This document shows positions 1 through 7,728 of a stretch of 25,940 bases of DNA, piece by piece. Both the position numbers and the translations under genes were made by a program. Origin of the DNA: an uncultured Clostridia bacterium (GTDB lineage Bacteria > Bacillota > Clostridia > TANB77 > CAG-508); assembly GCA_947631385.1 (NCBI GenBank), contig CANRLE010000007.1, forward strand, positions 1 to 25,940. Reading direction: 5' to 3'. The notes beneath the pieces are model-generated. The model searched no databases and had not been told where the DNA came from. It saw nothing but the letters and a program-made list of their open reading frames with translations. Numbering within the stretch: the first letter of the stretch is position 1; every line of letters starts with the position of its first letter.

Positions 1-65
1 AGTGTTAATGGATATAATCTTGTTCCACTTCCTCCTGCTAAAATAATTCCTTTTCTATTTTTCAT
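1..65 (-). CDS. rmlA: Glucose-1-phosphate thymidylyltransferase, N-terminus only (runs off the left edge)
   Basis: Only 21 codons are inside the window. They read MKNRKGIILAGGSGTRLYPLT, and the GGSGTRL stretch is the nucleotide-binding signature of RmlA/RfbA, the enzyme that joins glucose-1-phosphate and dTTP to make dTDP-glucose, the first step to dTDP-L-rhamnose. An in-frame ATG lies three codons upstream (position 74), but the AAAGGA ribosome binding site touches that one and is 8-9 bases from the ATG at 65, so 65 is preferred. The gene follows rmlD by 15 bases on the same strand, so it is the next gene of the same operon. rmlB and rmlC are not in view and probably lie to the left. Confidence 0.9.
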   Translation of the reverse strand, partial: MKNRKGIILAGGSGTRLYPLT

Positions 66-80
66 TTTCTCCATTCCTTT

Positions 81-941
81 CTACATTTCTTTTTCTTTTA
101 TTAAATATCTTTTTAAAGCATCTTCCCATTCTGGCACCGTAATTTGTTGTGCTAATAACTTTTCTTTGGATAATTGAGAATTCTTTGGTCTTTTGGCTTG
201 TGTAATTTTCATCATTTCAATATATTCTTCTGTAGAAACTGGATTAACTTGACAAATAATACCTGTATATTCAAAAATTGCTTTAGTAAAATCATACCAT
301 GTTGTATATCCTTGGTTTGTTGCATGATACACACCATATGGAATTTGCTTTTCAATTGCTTCTCCTATGATATTTGCTAAATCTTCTGCATATGTTGGAG
401 AACCATGTTGATCTGCTACCACACTAATTTCATCTCTTGTCTCTGCCAATTTCAACATTGTTCTAACAAAATTGTTTCCTTCTCCATATAACCATGCTGT
501 TCTAAAAATATAATATTTATCTGTATTTTCTTTTATTTTTTCTTCTCCATGCAATTTTGTAATACCATATGCAGTTACTGGTGCTTTTGGATCTTCTTCT
601 TTATAATCTTTTTCTAAATCTAATTCTCCACCAAATACATAATCTGTACTGATATGAACTAATACACAATTATTTTCTTGTGCAGCTTTTGCTAAATTTC
701 CCGGTCCTTCTCCATTAATTTTTTCTACAATTTCTCCTGCTTCTTCCGCTTTATCTACTGCAGTATATGCCGCACAATTTACAATGTAATCTGGTTTACA
801 TTTTGATACAAATTCTAAAACTGCCTGTTGATTTGTTATGTCTAAATCTGCCACATCTGTACAAATTAACTCATTACCTTTTAACCTTTCTTGTACTGAC
901 TTAGCAAGCATTCCATTTGCTCCTGTTATTAATATTTTCAT
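81..941 (-). CDS. rmlD: dTDP-4-dehydrorhamnose reductase RmlD
   Basis: The 286-residue protein reduces dTDP-6-deoxy-L-lyxo-4-hexulose to dTDP-L-rhamnose with NAD(P)H in the cytoplasm. It opens with the Rossmann dinucleotide loop GANGML (residues 7-12). It has STDYVFGG near residue 98, typical of RmlD, and the short-chain dehydrogenase catalytic pair Tyr125/Lys129 in AYGITK. Length is normal for the family. An in-frame ATG exists at 950, but the AAAGGA site abuts it directly and is about 9 bases from the ATG at 941, so 941 is chosen. It follows the tandem glycosyltransferase gene by 20 bases and precedes rmlA, so the operon supplies its own rhamnose donor. The activated sugar is presumably used by the glycosyltransferases immediately upstream. 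Confidence 0.93.
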   Translation of the reverse strand: MKILITGANGMLAKSVQERLKGNELICTDVADLDITNQQAVLEFVSKCKPDYIVNCAAYTAVDKAEEAGEIVEKINGEGPGNLAKAAQENNCVLVHISTDYVFGGELDLEKDYKEEDPKAPVTAYGITKLHGEEKIKENTDKYYIFRTAWLYGEGNNFVRTMLKLAETRDEISVVADQHGSPTYAEDLANIIGEAIEKQIPYGVYHATNQGYTTWYDFTKAIFEYTGIICQVNPVSTEEYIEMMKITQAKRPKNSQLSKEKLLAQQITVPEWEDALKRYLIKEKEM

Positions 942-961
942 AAATATCATTCCTTTCTTTT

Positions 962-2653
962 TTATACAATTTTATTATAATTTATTCGTGGAATATCTGT
1001 ATTTAATAGATAATTTTTATTATAATATGGATCTCCTTTACTTATTACATCTGCCCATCTTTTTACAAATAGTTCATATTCCTTTGCAAATCTTTCCTGC
1101 TTGTCTTTACTTTGTGTATCTTCTCCTCTAGATTTAGATTCATAATGATAAGCACAAACAAAAGGATTATAAATAATTAACAAATTTTCTTTTCTTATCT
1201 TTAAGCAAAAATCTACATCATTAAAAGCTACTGCCAATTTTTCATCAAATCCTAATACTTTTTGAAACAACTGCTTTTCTACCATAAAACAAGCAGCAGT
1301 AACAGCACTTAAATCTTGCACTATATTAATATAATCACTTGATTTAAAGTCCTCTTCTTTTACTTCACGATATCTATGTCCAGCTAGCCCTCTTGTACCA
1401 ATCGTTACTCCTGCATGCTGAATACTATTATCTGGGAAATACAATTTTACTCCGCAAATACCAACATCACTTCTTTGTGTATACATCAGCATTTGTTCTA
1501 TCCAGTCAGATGTTAATATTTCTATATCATTATTCAATAATATAACATATTTCCCTGTTGCTTTTTCAACACCAAAATTAACAATAGCAGAATAATTAAA
1601 ATACTTTATTTGATAATTTTCTATTCTTATCCTACTATCCTGTTTTGTAATTTGAGTATAATATTCAAAAGTTTGTTGATTTTCACTATTATTTTCTACA
1701 ATAACAATTTCATAATTTTGATAAGTTGATTTTTTTATTGACTCTAGTAATTTTTTTAAGTCTTCAATATGATCTTTATTTGGAACAATAATTGATACCT
1801 TAGGATTTTCATTTAATTTGTATTCTATTTTATAGTGTCCATCATATAAACCATCTCTAATTTCTTCATAATCAATATGATTTCTTTCTAAATATTGCTT
1901 AATACTCTGTTTTTGACTTTCTTTATTTACTGGCATATTCTTCTCTGTTTCATGATATAAAACTTTTGAAATATGCACTATATTTTGTGTTTTTTCTGCA
2001 ATTTTTAATAATCTATCATAATAAACATCTTCAGTTGCATTTTCTATTATATCTGGATATTGTTGTAAAAATTTTACTTTTACAACAAGCACATTTCCAA
2101 TATAATTTTTTGATAATAATGTATCTATTGCAAAATCTGGTTTAAAAATTGGCTCTATTCTTTTTTCATTTATTTTTAAGTCATTATCACTATAATAAGC
2201 CATAGCATCTTGACTTTCAATTGACATCACTAATTCATATAAAGCAAAAGGTGCTAACTCTATTCCTTTTCCTAACCATATTAAATAGTCACTTTTCAAA
2301 TTTTTTAAAATATCATTATCAATTTTATCTATAATAGTCCAATTTTCATATGTCTGTTCTTCTACACTTTTCTTTGTTATTTGATTTTCTGCGTCTTCTG
2401 CAATAATTGTAAAATGCACATTCTGGCATGATTTATATTGTTTTTGTTTTTGTAATTGTTCTTCATTTGGTTCATTGTTAATCATCCATGCTGAATATTC
2501 ATCCAAAACTGCTTTTCCATACCTAATATAGTTTAAAGATGTTTGCAATAGACCTTTGAAGCCCTTATTCTTAATATATCTTAAAACTGCTTTCATATTA
2601 TTTATATTAATAGCTCCAATTATCTTTTTTAATTTTCTCATAATTGAATTCAT
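962..2653 (-). CDS. Tandem GT2 glycosyltransferase with a degenerate first domain (probable rhamnosyltransferase)
   Basis: 563 residues. The C-terminal half (about 285-510) is a complete GT2 domain: KVSIIVPNKD at its start, the metal-binding LLNND at 372-376, AGVTIG at 414, an FNDVDFC segment near 477 and the HYESKSRG motif at 503-510 common in rhamnosyltransferases. The N-terminal half (about 75-250) keeps the outline of a second GT2 domain (KPDFAIDTLLSKNYIG at 171, a VLYHE end at 231). Where active relatives have LDHDD before the conserved ELAPFALYE segment, this one has LGKGI, so it has probably lost catalysis. A basic helix (MRKLKKIIG) lies at the N-terminus. The start has GAGGAA about 7 bases upstream, overlapping the stop region of the preceding gene. 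Acceptor and linkage cannot be read from sequence; rhamnose as donor is inferred from the neighbouring rml genes. Confidence 0.85.
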   Translation of the reverse strand: MNSIMRKLKKIIGAININNMKAVLRYIKNKGFKGLLQTSLNYIRYGKAVLDEYSAWMINNEPNEEQLQKQKQYKSCQNVHFTIIAEDAENQITKKSVEEQTYENWTIIDKIDNDILKNLKSDYLIWLGKGIELAPFALYELVMSIESQDAMAYYSDNDLKINEKRIEPIFKPDFAIDTLLSKNYIGNVLVVKVKFLQQYPDIIENATEDVYYDRLLKIAEKTQNIVHISKVLYHETEKNMPVNKESQKQSIKQYLERNHIDYEEIRDGLYDGHYKIEYKLNENPKVSIIVPNKDHIEDLKKLLESIKKSTYQNYEIVIVENNSENQQTFEYYTQITKQDSRIRIENYQIKYFNYSAIVNFGVEKATGKYVILLNNDIEILTSDWIEQMLMYTQRSDVGICGVKLYFPDNSIQHAGVTIGTRGLAGHRYREVKEEDFKSSDYINIVQDLSAVTAACFMVEKQLFQKVLGFDEKLAVAFNDVDFCLKIRKENLLIIYNPFVCAYHYESKSRGEDTQSKDKQERFAKEYELFVKRWADVISKGDPYYNKNYLLNTDIPRINYNKIV

Positions 2654-2666
2654 ACTAATCTTCCTC

Positions 2667-4757
2667 TTATTTCATTTTAGCTAAGTGTTTTTTTAAAAAT
2701 CTTTTTATTCTCCTTAAGAAACGATATATAGCTCCATGGTTATCTACATAAATTGGTTGTTGTTGTGCCTGTTCTAAAGAATACTTTTTGGTCTCCTCTG
2801 TTGCTCTAAAAGCTTCTTTTTGATATAATGGCACAATTTCTATATCATTCTTATAATCAGTTTCCAACATATTTTTTACAGCTTGTATAAATTGTGTAAA
2901 TCCTTTTTCTAATGGATAATCTTTCATATAATTTATTCCAAATTCAGACATTTTTTTCGCTTCTTGTGGATTATCTAATAAATAAATAATAGCACCGGCT
3001 ATTGCCTCTGGCGTTGGCTCTGCTAATAAAACTCCTTCATCTGGCAAATCATAAATATTATTTTCTTTATACAATTCCACTACTGGAAGACCTGCTGCCA
3101 TCATTTCAAATGGTATTCTAGATGGATTAGAAGCACTCATACAAACTCCAACTTTACATTTATTGTATAATTCATTGCATTCTTTAATTGGAACAATAGC
3201 AAGATTTTTACATTCAAACTCAAAATTTCCCGGAATGTTAGAACCATATAAATAAATCTGCACATCTGGTCTCAAGGCTTTTACAATTTTTAATGCTTTT
3301 AATCCAATATAGTCACATCTTCTTGGTTTTTCTGGCTGATATACAAAACATATAGCATTTTCTTTTTCTACATTTTTTAATGGCTTATATGTATTTAAAT
3401 CAGCTCCAAATTCAAAATATTCAGCTGGTGTATTAAATTCTTCTTTCATTTTATGTGCCAACCATTTTCCTATGGTAACTGGCAAATATCCATATCTATA
3501 AGAATTTTCTGTAATAAGATATTGATCTCCCATTGGGAAAAACCATGGCTCAAAGTCTTGTATAAAATAAGCTTTTTTCTTAGCTGGCAATTTTTTTACA
3601 AATTCTACTGTCTGCCAACCAGTTGCAAACATTATATCATATTCTTTTTGAAGGTTAAATCCCACAAAAACTCCTGCATCACATTTTTCATACCAATTAT
3701 TTATTTTATCTCGTACTGTCTGTGCTGTTGATACTCCATCTTCTTCTACATAAATATCACATTCATAACCAGCTTTTATAAGTGCATTAACATTTTGTAT
3801 AATTGTTCTATGTCCTCCTGAGCCCTTTCCCGGATGTGGCATAACCCAAGCTATTTTTTTCTTTGGCAATAGAGGATACATCAAACTTCTTCTAATTTCT
3901 TGTTTATCCTTAATTTCTTTTGGTAGTTCATATAATTGACTTATTTCATTTTGTATTCTACAAATTTCTTGGAATTCAATCTCTGCTTTTATATCAGTAC
4001 AAACTGAACTTCCATGTTTTCTATAATAATTTAATGGTTTGCTATTCCAACTAATTTTTCCTTCTTTTAAGATATTATAATATATATACCAATCTCCAGC
4101 TACTCTAAATTCTCCCGCCTTTTCAAATATATCTTTATAATCTTTTTTTCTCCATATAACACTAGACACATTTAAAATTGTATTAGTAACACTTAAATGA
4201 TATATATTTTCTTCTCTTCCAGTCCAAATGTAAGATTTATTCCATTCTCCTGTTCTACACATATCATATAAATCATCTGATTTTTCACGAATAAGGTTAT
4301 TCTCTCCATCAATTCTAGCTGACTCACAATAAGATAAAACTACTTCTTCATCTTCAAAAGGTGCTATTAATTCTTCTACAAAATTATTTTCTGCACTATC
4401 ATCAGCTTCTGCTATCCAAATAAAGTCTCCTGTTGCTAACTCAAATCCTTTTCTCCATTGTTTAAAAACACAACCTCCACTATTTTTCTCGTTAACAACT
4501 AATTGTATTTTTAAATCTTTATTTTCTTTTTTGATATCTTCAATCTTTTTGTTAATAACTTCTACACTATTATCAGTTGAGCAATCATCTAATATAATAA
4601 GCTCATAAATAGGATATGTTTGTAATAAAATAGAATCTATTCTTTCTATGATATAATCTTGATAATTGTAATTTGGTATAATTACACTTACTTTTTTAGG
4701 ATTTTCTATATTCACTTTATTTTGAACTTTTTGATATATATCAATTTTTTTACTCAT
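2667..4757 (-). CDS. Two-domain glycosyltransferase: GT2 fused to a WsaF-like rhamnosyltransferase
   Basis: 696 residues, two enzymes in one chain. Residues 22-250 form a GT2 domain (VSVIIPNYN, LDDCSTDNS at 56-64, the metal site EADD at 117-120). Residues 300-620 resemble WsaF, the GT4-like rhamnosyltransferase of Geobacillus S-layer glycans: IAWVMPHPGKGSGGHRT at 302, FIQDFEPWF at 398, FEFGADLNTYKP near 448, and SRIPFEMMAAGLPVVE at 546-561, the E-containing nucleotide-sugar site. The tail ends in a basic amphipathic helix (IYRFLRRIKRFLKKHL) that may touch the membrane. The start overlaps the end of the methyltransferase-kinase gene by 8 bases, so translation is likely coupled. The product should add two successive residues of the repeat unit; rhamnose is the likely donor for the C-terminal domain. 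Confidence 0.85.
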   Translation of the reverse strand: MSKKIDIYQKVQNKVNIENPKKVSVIIPNYNYQDYIIERIDSILLQTYPIYELIILDDCSTDNSVEVINKKIEDIKKENKDLKIQLVVNEKNSGGCVFKQWRKGFELATGDFIWIAEADDSAENNFVEELIAPFEDEEVVLSYCESARIDGENNLIREKSDDLYDMCRTGEWNKSYIWTGREENIYHLSVTNTILNVSSVIWRKKDYKDIFEKAGEFRVAGDWYIYYNILKEGKISWNSKPLNYYRKHGSSVCTDIKAEIEFQEICRIQNEISQLYELPKEIKDKQEIRRSLMYPLLPKKKIAWVMPHPGKGSGGHRTIIQNVNALIKAGYECDIYVEEDGVSTAQTVRDKINNWYEKCDAGVFVGFNLQKEYDIMFATGWQTVEFVKKLPAKKKAYFIQDFEPWFFPMGDQYLITENSYRYGYLPVTIGKWLAHKMKEEFNTPAEYFEFGADLNTYKPLKNVEKENAICFVYQPEKPRRCDYIGLKALKIVKALRPDVQIYLYGSNIPGNFEFECKNLAIVPIKECNELYNKCKVGVCMSASNPSRIPFEMMAAGLPVVELYKENNIYDLPDEGVLLAEPTPEAIAGAIIYLLDNPQEAKKMSEFGINYMKDYPLEKGFTQFIQAVKNMLETDYKNDIEIVPLYQKEAFRATEETKKYSLEQAQQQPIYVDNHGAIYRFLRRIKRFLKKHLAKMK

Positions 4758-6567
4758 CCGATTTTTCTCCTACTATCTTATTTATTTTTCGTTTAACTCT
4801 ATACAAAAAATTTTTATTTTGCATTTCTTGTATTTTCGCTTGCAATTTTTCATTTTCTAATTTTAATTTTTCATTTTCCTCTTGCACATTTTGTAAAAAA
4901 GCTCCTTGTGCAGAATTTCTTAAATTCAAATTAATTACTTCTTGTTTTGTCTCATCAATATTAAAATCATGGTTTTCACTATAAAAGCTCCATATTTTAT
5001 TATCTCTTATGTTTTCTTGTAGTTTTTCATCCAATTTTTCAAAAATTGTTCTAAATTTATTTAGTCCATATTTTTCAAACCAGCCCTCTATATTTATAAA
5101 TCTCCTTAACGAAATAGTATATAATATTGAGCGATATAAAATATATTCTACTGGTAAATTTGGTTCATTCCATTCTTGGTCAAAAAAGTACATCTCTCCA
5201 TCAATATAAAAACAATTTTTAAATGTCATATCCCATAATCCATTTTCTTTAAAATGCAATTCCTTAATTATATCTGGATTTTCTATATCTATTTTGTATT
5301 TATAAAATACTGTTTTTTCATAATTTTCTTCTATATAAGTATTACTGTTCAATATGTCAATATATTGATTCATTACTTTTTCCAAAAATTCTTGATTTTT
5401 TTCCTCTAATGCTTTTGTAATGACATTATTTAATAAACATTCTTGGCTGCAATATTTACTTCGTATTTTTCCATCTTCTTCATAATCTACAGTTTTTATA
5501 TTTTGTTCCACTAATTGCTTAATATTTTGTTTTATATTTTCATAGTGTTTTTCAGCATGCTTACTTGTTACCTGTTTTTCTACATATTCATCCCCTATTT
5601 TTGTAATTAATCTATATTCCTGCTTTCTACAATTATTAAAAGATATATATTTATATTTTATTGGTTCTTTATTTTTACTAACTTCAATTAAAAATGAATT
5701 TGTAAAAAATTGAAACAAGTTTTCATTATCTTTTAATATTTCTCTAAATACATCAATCTCATTCATAATAATAGTTGATTTTTTAGTGTGATAAGGAATG
5801 TATTTGTCTATATTATTATATTTTGGCAATTGCATATCTGAAAAAATTACATTTGGTAATTTATAGTCTGGCAATGGATAATAAAAATTAGCATTATATC
5901 CAATTTCTTTTAATTTTCTTTCTAATCTTAGTTTTGTAAATGTTTCTATTTTTTTTGGTTCATTATTATACCCATTTATACTAACAAATTTCTTATCTAA
6001 AATGTTTTCTGTATCACCAACAAAATTTCTTAATCCAAATTTATTATCAACTGCTACTAATATTTTTCCATTTTCTTCTAAGTATGGTTCTATTGTTTTT
6101 ATCAAATCTGTTAATTTAATATCTTGCCCCATAATTTGTTCTATTCTATTAATAATACCAATTAAAGTAATATAATTGAATTTTCTATCAATTTTTATGT
6201 CTTTTAAATTTCCTACTATTATTTCTAGATTTTCTTGCTTATCATATCTTTTACTAATGGCCTTTGCTTTTATTAAATTTGGTTCAACTGTTACAACATG
6301 TCTACATTGATTAATAAATACTTGTGTTAATTGTCCTAAATCTCCACCAATTTCTAGGACACTACTTTCTTTTTCAAATGGATACCAATTTAAAATATTT
6401 TGACTACTACTTGATAAATAATATATCTCTTTATCTGTTACAATGTCTGAAAATTCGTTTTCATATTCATTTGTATCTATTTTATCGATGTATTTATCTA
6501 TAATTTCTTGTTCTTCATCTGTTACTACTTCTTCTTTATTTTTATAAAAAGATAAATTAAGTTGCAA
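4750..6567 (-). CDS. Methyltransferase + kinase-fold + coiled-coil protein (WbdD-like glycan chain terminator candidate)
   Basis: 605 residues from the proposed TTG start. An upstream GTG (6576) lies inside the AGAGGTGA ribosome binding site, which is 5 bases from the TTG, so 6567 is preferred. Residues about 45-240 are a class I SAM methyltransferase: motif I VLEIGGDLG at 70-78 and the acidic ribose-binding Glu95. Residues about 315-510 look kinase-like: Lys331 (EYVEKQV), a D-x4-N catalytic loop (Asp446, Asn451 in WDMTFKN) and Asp463 in FFDQEW at the metal-binding DFG position, 12 residues on. Residues about 561-588 are a short heptad coiled coil (EENEKLKLENEKLQAKIQEM) followed by a basic helix. 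This order matches WbdD, which caps O-antigen chains with methyl and phosphate groups. The methyltransferase call is firm; the kinase fold and the WbdD role are inference. Confidence 0.72.
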   Translation of the reverse strand: MQLNLSFYKNKEEVVTDEEQEIIDKYIDKIDTNEYENEFSDIVTDKEIYYLSSSSQNILNWYPFEKESSVLEIGGDLGQLTQVFINQCRHVVTVEPNLIKAKAISKRYDKQENLEIIVGNLKDIKIDRKFNYITLIGIINRIEQIMGQDIKLTDLIKTIEPYLEENGKILVAVDNKFGLRNFVGDTENILDKKFVSINGYNNEPKKIETFTKLRLERKLKEIGYNANFYYPLPDYKLPNVIFSDMQLPKYNNIDKYIPYHTKKSTIIMNEIDVFREILKDNENLFQFFTNSFLIEVSKNKEPIKYKYISFNNCRKQEYRLITKIGDEYVEKQVTSKHAEKHYENIKQNIKQLVEQNIKTVDYEEDGKIRSKYCSQECLLNNVITKALEEKNQEFLEKVMNQYIDILNSNTYIEENYEKTVFYKYKIDIENPDIIKELHFKENGLWDMTFKNCFYIDGEMYFFDQEWNEPNLPVEYILYRSILYTISLRRFINIEGWFEKYGLNKFRTIFEKLDEKLQENIRDNKIWSFYSENHDFNIDETKQEVINLNLRNSAQGAFLQNVQEENEKLKLENEKLQAKIQEMQNKNFLYRVKRKINKIVGEKSDE

Positions 6568-6581
6568 AAAAATCACCTCTT

Positions 6582-7721
6582 TTATTTAACTAATTGTTTA
6601 AAAGCATCTATACCATCTAATTTTTCCCAAGTACATTCTATTTTATTTTCTATATCTAAATATTTTCTTCCAAAATGTCCTCCATTGCAGGTTTCAGTAT
6701 AAATTGGCCTACGCAATTGTAATTTATTAATAATTCCTTTTGGTGATAAATCAAAATTATCATAAATTGCTTTTATTATATCTGTTTCTTTTACTATATT
6801 TGTACCCTTACAATCTACATATATTGAAATTGGCTGTTCAATTCCAATTGCATAAGATAATTGAATTAGACATTCTTTTGCTAAACCTGCTGCAACAATA
6901 TTTTTTGCTAAATATCTTGCCATATAAGTTGCACTTCGATCTACTTTTGTTGGATCTTTTCCTGAAAAGGCTCCTCCACCATGTGGAGCATATCCTCCAT
7001 ATGTATCTACAATTATTTTTCTACCAGTTAATCCCGTATCTCCTTGTGGCCCACCAATAACAAATTTTCCAGTTGGATTAATTAATACTTTAAAGTCTGT
7101 ATTTAAATGATATTTTTCTGCTATTTTTATCATAATCTCTTTTTTTACAAATTCTTTAAATTCTTTTTCTTCATAATCTTCAGCATGTTGAATAGACATC
7201 AAAATTGTATTTATTTTTGTAGGTTCACCTTCAGCATACTCTAAAGTAACTTGTGATTTCATATCAGGTCCAGCATATAAAAATTTTCCTTCTTGTCTCA
7301 TTATAGTTGCTGTTTTAACTAAGTCATGAGCCATTGTAATAGCAAGTGGCATATATTGTGGGGTTTCACAATTAGCATAGCCAAACATAATTCCTTGGTC
7401 ACCTGCACCTCCTATATCCACTCCTTGTGCAATATCTGCTGACTGTTTACCTAACAAATTAATTACTCTTGGTGTGTACGTATATCCTATTCTTTTAATA
7501 GTATCTTTTACAATTTTTTCAACATTAATATTAGCTGTTGTTGATATTTCTCCCGCCAAAACAACTACATCATCTTTTGCTAATGTCTCACAAGCTACCC
7601 TTGCATTTTCATCTTGTTCCAAGCAAGCATCTAAAATACTATCTGATATCATATCACATACATGATCAGGATGACCTATGGATACTGCTTCTGATGTAAA
7701 TAAATTTATCTTTTTTTCCAT
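6582..7721 (-). CDS. metK: S-adenosylmethionine synthetase (divergent), inside the glycan operon
   Basis: 379 residues; makes SAM from methionine and ATP in the cytoplasm. Family marks are present: GHPD near the N-terminus, GAGDQGIMFGYA, INPTGKFVIGGPQGD, TGRKIIVDTYGG and HGGGAFSGKDPTKVDRSA. The ATP/phosphate-binding Arg-Lys and Lys residues of these motifs are retained. Two positions differ from the common form: the Lys usually following GHPD is His here (GHPDHVCD), and the loop before GKQS is about 12-14 residues shorter than in E. coli. The ATG at 7721 is chosen over an upstream in-frame start (7766) because only it has AAAGGG at a suitable distance and fits the family N-terminus. It begins 7 bases after the wzt stop and ends 14 bases before the methyltransferase gene. 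No SAM riboswitch precedes it. Confidence 0.92.
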   Translation of the reverse strand: MEKKINLFTSEAVSIGHPDHVCDMISDSILDACLEQDENARVACETLAKDDVVVLAGEISTTANINVEKIVKDTIKRIGYTYTPRVINLLGKQSADIAQGVDIGGAGDQGIMFGYANCETPQYMPLAITMAHDLVKTATIMRQEGKFLYAGPDMKSQVTLEYAEGEPTKINTILMSIQHAEDYEEKEFKEFVKKEIMIKIAEKYHLNTDFKVLINPTGKFVIGGPQGDTGLTGRKIIVDTYGGYAPHGGGAFSGKDPTKVDRSATYMARYLAKNIVAAGLAKECLIQLSYAIGIEQPISIYVDCKGTNIVKETDIIKAIYDNFDLSPKGIINKLQLRRPIYTETCNGGHFGRKYLDIENKIECTWEKLDGIDAFKQLVK

Positions 7722-7728
7722 GTTTAAT

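Noticed and set aside
838..1131. Plus-strand open frame opposite rmlD and the tandem GT2
   Set aside because: Hydrophobic low-complexity translation of an AT-rich antisense strand, no ribosome binding site, overlapping well-supported genes.
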